Shown here: piece after piece, positions 56,918 through 64,000 of the stretch
How the letters are laid out: every line of letters begins with the position of its first letter
How positions within the stretch are numbered: the stretch's first letter is position 1
NCBI GenBank assembly: GCA_017854775.1
Contig: JAFMHC010000002.1
Coordinates: forward strand, 17,099 to 81,098
Length of the DNA: 64,000 nt
Origin: Gammaproteobacteria bacterium
GTDB lineage: Bacteria; Pseudomonadota; Gammaproteobacteria; Arenicellales; Arenicellaceae
Direction: 5' to 3'
Position numbers and translations under genes: made by a program
The notes under the pieces: generated by a model
The model's database searches: none
The model's input: only the letters and a program-made list of their open reading frames with translations
Told to the model about the DNA's origin: nothing

Positions 56918-57208
56918 TTAGTGCCATTCTGGTCTGTCCCCACGGCTTCTGGCGCTGTCACCCGTCGCTGAGTCAATAAACTCGACTTTTACTTCGGCCG
57001 ATGGAAACGTTACCCCATCTAATTCAAAATCACCGGTTTCTTGAACTTGGCCATTACTCATCGGCACTTGAGCGACAATCATTTTACATATGTTTGCTTG
57101 CCAAATTCGTACCGTGGTAATACCGTTGTGAGGTGCACGATCAGCCTCCATCAAACCATTGCTAATAGCAAACGACCCAACGACTGCGGTATCTAATCGG
57201 CAGAGCAC
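56918..57208 (-). pseudogene. Internal fragment of a PrpF-like isomerase
   Basis: VGSFAISNGLMEADRAPHNGITTVRIWQANICKMIVAQVPMSNGQVQETGDFELDGVTFPSAEVKVEFIDSATGD; PrpF signature, both ends missing. Confidence 0.75.
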
Positions 57209-57219
57209 GGGTACTTCAA

Positions 57220-57309
57220 TGAGTTCCCCGCTTTACGGTTCACCATTAGCGTCATGTCATGCTTCTTGGGATGGCTGATGAGCTTAAATACTTTAACCTC
57301 ACGATTCAT
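57220..57309 (-). pseudogene. Possible YcgL-like N-terminal remnant
   Basis: Reverse-strand translation from 57309: MNREVKVFKLISHPKKHDMTLMVNRKAG, then frame breaks; resembles the start of YcgL-type proteins. Confidence 0.3.
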
Positions 57310-57442
57310 ATGGATGGTGTTGCCAGACTAAGCCAGTACCACCTAGCTCTTGATAAGTTTAACCCATGCTAATCGTTGTAGAATTTCTCAATTCATAACA
57401 TCCAACTAATAATGAACCAAATTCGATTAATCACACAAGCGA

Positions 57443-58012
57443 CTACTTATTTTGTATTTCCGATAACAGCCATGCGCGTGCGGTTTGCCAACGTCGATCG
57501 ATCGTCCTTGATGACACTTCAAACAGTTCAGCAATATCGTTTAGCGATAATCCTGCGAAATACTTAAGTTTGACTATCTCAGCCAGCTCAGAATCATAAC
57601 GTCCAAGGTCAAATAAGGCATCGTCCAGATCGAGTAATTCCTTAGGTCTTATATCTTCAAGTAATAAACCTTCCTCGAGTTGAATCCGGTTATTATCGCC
57701 TTCACGGCTCTCACATAGGTGATAGCGTGCACGGTCAATTAGTATTCTACGCATTGCCTCAGCTGCAGCACCAAAATAATGCCTACGACTTTGCCAGGTC
57801 AGGTTTTTTAGCGTGCTTAGGCGCAGGAAGGCTTCATGCACTAATGCCGTAACACTAAGCGTGCAATTTTCAGATTCGCTTCTCAGGCGGTTGATCGCAA
57901 TGTGTTTTAGGTCTTGATAAATAAGCCTAATTAATTCTGATTCACTTGCAGGATTGCCTAGCGAGCTCTTATGTAAAAGAGTCGTTATCTCATCATAATT
58001 TTGGATTTCCAT
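57443..58012 (-). CDS. ECF-type sigma factor (Sig-70_X6-like)
   Basis: LVHEAFLRLSTLKNLTWQSRRHYFGAAAEAMRRILIDRAR and C-terminal LSLNDIAELFEVSSRTIDRRWQTARAWLL. Confidence 0.92.
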   Translation of the reverse strand: MEIQNYDEITTLLHKSSLGNPASESELIRLIYQDLKHIAINRLRSESENCTLSVTALVHEAFLRLSTLKNLTWQSRRHYFGAAAEAMRRILIDRARYHLCESREGDNNRIQLEEGLLLEDIRPKELLDLDDALFDLGRYDSELAEIVKLKYFAGLSLNDIAELFEVSSRTIDRRWQTARAWLLSEIQNK

Positions 58013-58071
58013 TTATCATTTTAGTCTAGAGCTAATCACTATTAACGTCAACTTAGAATAATGTATGTTAA

Positions 58072-58100
58072 GGAGCCTCTGATTGAGTCTAAATGATTTC
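58072..58100 (+). mobile_element. Isolated IS5-like terminal inverted repeat, left end
   Basis: GGAGCCTCTGATTGAGTCTAAATGATTTC, flanked by TTAA (58068-58071); 3 mismatches in 29 to the reverse complement of 62464-62492. Confidence 0.65.
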
Positions 58101-58394
58101 GGTTTATTTAACGGCTCTAGGTTTAGAAATATTGCAACCTATAAGTTAGTATCGCCTGATAGACAATATATCGTTAGATCGGATGTATGAGTAATTTTTG
58201 GTTCTTATCTATTCTCTTGGTGGTCACCCCGCATACCAAGCACTAGAAAATTCTAGCACTTTTTCTATAAGACTAGTTGGCGCGAATCATTTGATTTGAC
58301 ACAGTATCAAAACTCGCTAATTTTGCTTCAAGTGTCGCTTTTGACACACACTTAAAAACTACCATCACGCCAATCAACATATCTACCTTTTTGA

Positions 58395-58829
58395 CTACTC
58401 CCTACACCAAGCGCTATCGACGAGACTTTCTCTCAATAACTCTGCTTTCGCCGTATTTAAAGGCGCTGTAAAATAATTCCTAGTCGCAGTGAGGCTCTCA
58501 AGTACTGCACCACCAAATGGGCCGATACACTGTCCTGAAAAAGGTTGTGAGGCGGCGGTTTCACCAGACACAGTGAAAATTATGCTGCCGTGATCACCGG
58601 TGCTATACATCTCCTGTTGTATTGTTTCCCCAACACCAACCGAAGTACCTTCTCGCTCTTTGTCCCAACGGTCCAAGTTGTGTGTAATTGGAAACGGCGA
58701 CGATTCTGCAACATGTATATGGTTAGCAATGACATTGGCCCCTGCGTGATCAACATCAAACGCCGATATGCTTGGGAAATCGTGTGTCGACTGTAATTCA
58801 TTCTGAGATAACAACCTGCGAGTAATCAA
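58395..58829 (-). CDS. Hypothetical protein, 144 aa
   Basis: Open frame only; no family recognised, no clear signal peptide. Confidence 0.3.
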   Translation of the reverse strand: MITRRLLSQNELQSTHDFPSISAFDVDHAGANVIANHIHVAESSPFPITHNLDRWDKEREGTSVGVGETIQQEMYSTGDHGSIIFTVSGETAASQPFSGQCIGPFGGAVLESLTATRNYFTAPLNTAKAELLRESLVDSAWCRE

Positions 58830-59138
58830 TTTTACAACATAGCAAAAAGCAAGACACGGGCCAATCTCAGGTTCTGGGTAATTAGCGTGTCGGATTTATT
58901 ATCGCTGGCAATAAATATTTTCGGGCTAGTTTCTCTCGAATCGTTTATTAACATATAGTAAACGGATTAATATCTATGGCCGATTTGATGTTTTTCCCCG
59001 CAAAAACATTGTGTATACCGGGAGCAATCAAAGACCCCCATCACTAATTAACCGAGTATCGAATGAAGGATATATATAAAGAGACCTGAGCATAATTATC
59101 AGCAATCAAGTTACACAAATAAAGATAGGATATAGCTT

Positions 59139-61934
59139 ATGGCAGCTCTAAACAAACAACTTGAACGACAGTCAAAACCCTACAACTGGAATGAATTGAT
59201 ACGCTTGTTTGAGGAGTTATCAGAATTGCCGCATGCTGAAAGACAAGCGCAAATTTTAAACAAGAATGTCGACGCACTTACCCGATGTAAGTTAGAGAGC
59301 ATGCTCGATACGCTTGATAAAACTATTTCGCTGGTGGATATTCCCCTCACCTCCCGTATCGAACTAAATGATAAGTGGTACGCCGACCAATGGATAGGTC
59401 AGGAAATAAAGGGCTATCTCTTAGAGACTCTGTTGCATGAAGGCAGCATTGCCGGTGTGTTTATTGCTTCGCAAAAAGAGCCGGTACACCGGCAAGTGGT
59501 GATCAAACTGGTCAGACCCGATGCACCTAAAGAATACCTCGAGTTTTTCCGTTTCGAACAACGAGCTTTAGCAAAACTATCGCACCCCAATATTGCCACC
59601 ATCCATACAGTTGAGACCACCGAAGAAAGCCTGTCTTTTATTGTGATGGAATACATCGAGGGCACCACGCTGTCACACTTCTGTGACGAGAGCAAACTCA
59701 CGATCGAACAACGGCTTCAGCTATTCTTGCGGATTTGTGATGCGATTACCTACTCGCATCAACGCGGCGTTCTGCACCGTGACCTGAAGTCATCCAACAT
59801 CTTGATTCGTGAGTTTGAAAACCAACACATACCAACCATTATCGATTTTGGCATTTCCAGTGGCCTGAATGATCAAATCAAATGGAACAACGAACATTTG
59901 ATGGGTACGCCTGAGTACATGAGCCCAGAGCACGTTCTCAACATTAAAGATACTGACGCGCGCGCCGATGTCTATTCCTTAGGCATGGTGTTGTTTAGTC
60001 TGCTGGTTGGCCGCATCCCTTTTGATCGTAAAACGATCAACAAATTAGACAATGCTAAACGCATCTCTCTAATCGCCGAGTTTGAGGCTCCGGTACCCAG
60101 TATCCATTTTGAAAACCTTGCTGAAGATGCTCAAAATGAGATCGCCGAGCAGCGCAGTAAATCAGCCAGCCAGTTGGCGAAGCAGTTGAACAAAGAGTTG
60201 GATTTCATTTATCTAAAATCAACTCATAAAAATAGAGAAAACCGATATCAATCGGTATCGGAGATGGGAGCTGATGTCAGGCGCTACTTAAAAAATGAAG
60301 CTGTCTATGCCCACCCGGCCTCATTTCTCTATCGCAGTAAAAAACTGGTACAAAGAAATTATGTTGTTTCTATGTCAGCACTTTTAATTGCAGTATTGGC
60401 ATCATTATTTGTAGCCAAACTGATTGACCAAAACGGCGAGATCAAAGCAGAGGCCCAACGAGCACAGAAAGAAAAGCAAAATGCCGAGCAGGTGGCCTCG
60501 ATGATTATGGAAACAATTGGCTTTGCTAACCCCAGTGGCATGGCAAGTAAGGGTATGGCCTCAGTGGCTGGAATGCTAGATCATGGCTATCAAAACTTAA
60601 AACACACCAAAGGTATTTCGGCTAATTTAAGGGCAAAATTATTGCTCTCATTATCCGATGCCTTTCTTAGTATTGACGAATATTCAAAGGCTGACGAAAT
60701 AAATAGCATTATTCTGGAGGGTCTAGAAGTTACTAATAAAACTATTATTGTTGAGGCTCATTTAATGGCGTCGAAATCAGCGGCCAACCGAGCATTTTAT
60801 GACCTCGATATAGGTCACGCGAAGAAAGCCTTTGAATTTTGCGTATTAAATGACATCAAAGGGGCTGCACGCATCAAAAGCCAAATGGCTATCGGACGCG
60901 CCTATAGTTCTCGAGGACAATATACTGACGCCAACAAACAGTTGCAGGCCGCGCTAGAGTTATATAAGAAAGAAACTCAAGTAGATGAGACGTTGCTTGC
61001 CGAATTGTATTTTTTATTGGGTCAGGCTGCGTTTAGGGAAGATCGCTTAGACGAATCGGCATCCTACTATAGCCACGCTAAGACAATTGTCGAGAGGCAT
61101 TATACCGATGAACACCCTCGAGCACTTGAACTCGAATTCGGCGAAATTCAATTAGCTAATTTTGTAAAAAAAGGCAATGACAGAGTTCAGAGAGCAGAAA
61201 GACTACATGAAAATTTCATTAAGATCTGGGGCGAAAACAGCACACAAGTATTACTCATTCTGCCTGAGTTAGCGATCGGTTACGCTTCCGTTGATGAATA
61301 CGGAAAGGCCATTGAGACAACCAAAAAATACCTAAGCGTGCGCAAGCTTTTTGATGAAATACCAGGTGCTGCAACTGCTCGTGGATTATCAACTCTGGCC
61401 TATACTTACATTAAAAACAATCAGTATCGCGAGGCAATGGAAAGCGCTTCTGAAGCGTATGAATTAGTAACAAGCGACGAAAGTAATGCACAATTCACTA
61501 GATCAGATATTGCCGGAGTCACTTTAATGTTGGCTGGATCGTATGCAATGTTAAAAGAATGGGAAACTGCATTGCCGTATTATTCCGCCGCAATAGAAAC
61601 ATTTTCAGCGGCAGAAACGAAAAGTGCTCATTATCTATCATGGGCCTTATCAGATAGAGCCATGGTCTACGCTAATTTAGGTAAGTTTGAATTATCCCTC
61701 GCTGACGCTGCCTTGTCAGAAAGTATTGGGCAGACAGTCTATCCCGAGAATGATAAGCGGTTATCACAAAGAATGGCGACAAAGTTATATACAGAATTAG
61801 TACTAGAATGGGACCCAGAGAAATTCACGCTTCTAAAAGAGTCGTGGTCTGGCTATGTCACTAAATTGGGAGATAGTGATTTCAAAATGTATTCGATAAT
61901 CCAGCAATACATTTTGAGCAAAAATAACAAATAA
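59139..61934 (+). CDS. Membrane Ser/Thr protein kinase with C-terminal TPR repeats
   Basis: HRQVVIKLVR, GVLHRDLKSSNILI, IDFGIS, GTPEYMSPEH, ADVYSLGMVLFSLL; TM YVVSMSALLIAVLASLFVAKLI; TPR-like C-terminus. Confidence 0.93.
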   Translation: MAALNKQLERQSKPYNWNELIRLFEELSELPHAERQAQILNKNVDALTRCKLESMLDTLDKTISLVDIPLTSRIELNDKWYADQWIGQEIKGYLLETLLHEGSIAGVFIASQKEPVHRQVVIKLVRPDAPKEYLEFFRFEQRALAKLSHPNIATIHTVETTEESLSFIVMEYIEGTTLSHFCDESKLTIEQRLQLFLRICDAITYSHQRGVLHRDLKSSNILIREFENQHIPTIIDFGISSGLNDQIKWNNEHLMGTPEYMSPEHVLNIKDTDARADVYSLGMVLFSLLVGRIPFDRKTINKLDNAKRISLIAEFEAPVPSIHFENLAEDAQNEIAEQRSKSASQLAKQLNKELDFIYLKSTHKNRENRYQSVSEMGADVRRYLKNEAVYAHPASFLYRSKKLVQRNYVVSMSALLIAVLASLFVAKLIDQNGEIKAEAQRAQKEKQNAEQVASMIMETIGFANPSGMASKGMASVAGMLDHGYQNLKHTKGISANLRAKLLLSLSDAFLSIDEYSKADEINSIILEGLEVTNKTIIVEAHLMASKSAANRAFYDLDIGHAKKAFEFCVLNDIKGAARIKSQMAIGRAYSSRGQYTDANKQLQAALELYKKETQVDETLLAELYFLLGQAAFREDRLDESASYYSHAKTIVERHYTDEHPRALELEFGEIQLANFVKKGNDRVQRAERLHENFIKIWGENSTQVLLILPELAIGYASVDEYGKAIETTKKYLSVRKLFDEIPGAATARGLSTLAYTYIKNNQYREAMESASEAYELVTSDESNAQFTRSDIAGVTLMLAGSYAMLKEWETALPYYSAAIETFSAAETKSAHYLSWALSDRAMVYANLGKFELSLADAALSESIGQTVYPENDKRLSQRMATKLYTELVLEWDPEKFTLLKESWSGYVTKLGDSDFKMYSIIQQYILSKNNK

Positions 61935-62096
61935 GCTGAGTGCTAGAGAATGATCCAATAGAATTAAGTGGCTCTGCTTGATAATAGGAGGGATTGCACT
62001 AACTTATCGAGAACTTAGGAACGAAATAGAAATAGCTTGGAATATCTCTAATTGAGGCGGAAAACGCCGCTAATAGTGGGCTATTAGCAAGCCTAG

Positions 62097-62492
62097 GGAG
62101 CCTCTGATTAAGTATAAACGGCCTCTGTAAGACTTGAAGCGTACAGCTATTAGGCGCCGCTCGAGGCTAATAGCTGTAGTCCTTAGTGAGAGCGGAAACA
62201 ACGTAGATGTGCGCTTTAAGCCTTACTCTACGGGGATTTCAAGCGGATCCACACTCGGCGTTGCCTCCATGGATGGAGGTAAGGGGCGTGAGCTTGGAGC
62301 GGTAAGCCTTATTGTTTTTTGGCGTGACCAGTCATGCCTGCAAAACATCGTTGCATGGACCTCGGTACCCCCTTGTGGGGTATGCAACTTATTAGAGCAT
62401 TGCAGGGGGCGCTCCGCAGGAGCGAATTCCAAATGCCTTGATTGCGAATCAGCTTGAAGGCCAGAGATCATTTAGACTTAATCAGAGGTTCC
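62097..62492. mobile_element. MITE-like element, ~396 bp, no transposase
   Basis: Left GGAGCCTCTGATTAAGTATAAA; right end reverse complement GGAACCTCTGATTAAGTCTAAA. Flanks CTAG (left) and TTAA (right) both fit YTAR. Confidence 0.6.
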
Positions 62493-62688
62493 TTAACCAA
62501 TACCCTTACGGATATCGGGGGCGCAGCGGTACACTACACCTTACTGCGTAAGAGAATTTCACTCTTTGATCTAACGCCAGCTTCGCTTAGCGCACTGGGT
62601 GCCCAGCTTAAACTCGACCTAAATCTATGCGCTCCTAATCACCCGATTAGCAAAAGTAGCCATATATCACAGCAGCTCCACAACTTAT

Positions 62689-62716
62689 CATAATAATAAC
62701 TTAAGTTATTATTATG
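62689..62716. repeat. Perfect AT-rich palindrome
   Basis: CATAATAATAACTTAAGTTATTATTATG. Confidence 0.9.
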
Positions 62717-62721
62717 GCGCT

Positions 62722-62750
62722 ACGCCAATTATTTTAAAAATAATTGGCGT
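62722..62750. repeat. Near-loopless inverted repeat
   Basis: ACGCCAATTATTTT-A-AAAATAATTGGCGT. Confidence 0.9.
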
Positions 62751-62930
62751 ACTTTGCTTTGTTTCAACGCCTCAGTAGTTAATAGGTAATTTTTTGCTCA
62801 AACACTGAAGAAATTTATCGACTATGCCATGTGGCTTTGGGCTTAATTTTCGGCGCTAGATGCAGTAATTAGGGCCCCTTGTTCTCAGCTATTCTCAATC
62901 AACTTGTATTCAATAAAGGAGTGAATAAAC

Positions 62931-64000
62931 TTGACGAATCTATTAACATTCTCGAACCAAGATATATCGCGATATCGTCTAGATAATCGCCATATACCGG
63001 CTATTCATGCATCCCTTCTGTGTGATGAAGTAGAGAGCCTAGGTTTGGACAGCAAACCTGTAGCCCTTGCTTGTGGGCGTAAACGAGCAGACCTATTATT
63101 GCAGCATGAGCGAATCACGCCGATCGAGATATTCAAGGCCTTAGATGCGGCGATAAGTATTATAGGACACGATAGTTTTGGCTTCAGGTATGGTCGAATC
63201 ATTGATTCGATTAGTTCAGGTAGAACGACTCGCGTTGCGTTTAGTGCCCCCACCCTTAAAGAGGCAATCAACCGAGTTGTTCATTATACTCAAAACATAC
63301 CATGCGTCGTGACAGCAAATGCGGACATAAACGACGATAGATTCAGAGTAAGAATCAACCCGCCCTGGAGTAAAAAAATGCTGCCTATGTCGTTGCACCG
63401 CTTTTTTACAGAAGCTCATATGTCGCTAGTTTTTAAAAAAATGGTCGATTTTTTGGGTCGCCAACCAAGCGACGTTGTTTTGCGCTTTGGGCATGAAGAA
63501 CCCATTGGTGAAAACGGATTCAGAGATTTAAACATAAACGTGATGTACAACACAGGTGAGAACTCAATTTCGCTCACAAAAGCGGTGGGCGATGAACCGA
63601 ATGTTCAATATGTAAAATGCCTCTCCGACCAAGCAATCAGCCTGTGCGAGGAAAGACTCAAGGAGCATAGCCAGCAACATTTAACTAGAACAGAACAAGT
63701 AAAAATAATTGTTCTTAACTGGGAAGCACAGCAGAGCCCCACTCTTTGCCAAGTCGCGGAGCAACTACATATTAGCCCTCGAACCTTAACGCGAAGCCTT
63801 ACGCGTGAGGGCGAGAGCTTCCAACGTATAATTGACCAACAAAAATTTTACTTAGCCACGAAATTATTGACAGAAACAAACCTGACCATAGATTCGGTTG
63901 CGAATCAGCTGGGCTATAACGATTCCTCCAATTTCAGCCGAGCCTTCAAGAAGTGGGCAAACAAATCACCCAAAGAATTTCGTGAGGGACAGACCACAGT
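62931..64000 (+). CDS. AraC-family transcriptional regulator, TTG start likely, runs off right edge
   Basis: Open frame from 62931 to the end (TTG start or a downstream start; in-frame TGA at 62922); C-terminal HTH CQVAEQLHISPRTLTRSLTREGESFQRIIDQQKFYLATKLLTETNLTIDSVANQLGYNDSSNFSRAFKKWANKSPKEFR. Absent from the ORF track because it has no stop in the window. Confidence 0.9.
   Translation, partial: MTNLLTFSNQDISRYRLDNRHIPAIHASLLCDEVESLGLDSKPVALACGRKRADLLLQHERITPIEIFKALDAAISIIGHDSFGFRYGRIIDSISSGRTTRVAFSAPTLKEAINRVVHYTQNIPCVVTANADINDDRFRVRINPPWSKKMLPMSLHRFFTEAHMSLVFKKMVDFLGRQPSDVVLRFGHEEPIGENGFRDLNINVMYNTGENSISLTKAVGDEPNVQYVKCLSDQAISLCEERLKEHSQQHLTRTEQVKIIVLNWEAQQSPTLCQVAEQLHISPRTLTRSLTREGESFQRIIDQQKFYLATKLLTETNLTIDSVANQLGYNDSSNFSRAFKKWANKSPKEFREGQTT

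Noticed and set aside
59078-59105. AGAGACCTGAGCATAATTATCAG as a third copy of the 54936 MITE terminus
   Set aside because: Only partial match, with no partner end or target duplication seen.
62134-62693. ORFs 62134-62457 (+), 62223-62471 (-) and 62442-62693 (+)
   Set aside because: Lie in or across the MITE-like element, overlap on both strands, no recognisable domains; treated as non-coding.
1-64000. rRNA, tRNA, phage structural genes, integrase or transposase genes
   Set aside because: None recognised in any frame; mobile signals are limited to inverted-repeat elements without transposase.

Overview
The window looks like a chromosomal segment of a marine-type gammaproteobacterium (inferred from gene content only). 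From left to right it contains: (i) the start of a SelD-linked FAD oxidoreductase, then mnmH, a WS/DGAT acyltransferase with a Lys-rich tail, msrA and an epoxide hydrolase; (ii) an ECF sigma / anti-sigma / HEAT-repeat cluster; (iii) a small ACP-dependent cluster (ANL ligase, ACP, hotdog dehydratase, SnoaL-like, AhpD-like, secreted protein) beside a LysR regulator; (iv) a tandem duplication of a 90-aa exported-protein gene that carries a truncated copy of the neighbouring CPA1 antiporter 3' end; (v) a pectin/uronate utilisation locus at about 22-45 kb (CE12-CE8-GH105 trifunctional enzyme, KdgK, KduD, KduI, DUF4861-GH105, TRAP transporter, TonB receptor, LacI regulator, GH28, UxaA, UxaC, mannitol-dehydrogenase-family reductase) with four copies of one palindromic operator; (vi) a glycosyltransferase island at about 45.5-56.4 kb built around a 1314-aa GT4-GT32-PqqD-GT2-GT25 protein and a Thr/Pro mucin-like exported protein; (vii) a patch of gene remnants (RIO kinase, PrpF, possibly YcgL); (viii) an ECF sigma / Ser-Thr kinase-TPR module, the kinase lying inside IS5-like terminal inverted repeats; (ix) an AraC-type regulator running off the right edge. 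The most novel candidate system is the PqqD-containing multi-glycosyltransferase next to a possible protein substrate. No rRNA, tRNA or CRISPR array was recognised. All family names are from reading the sequence, not from database searches.
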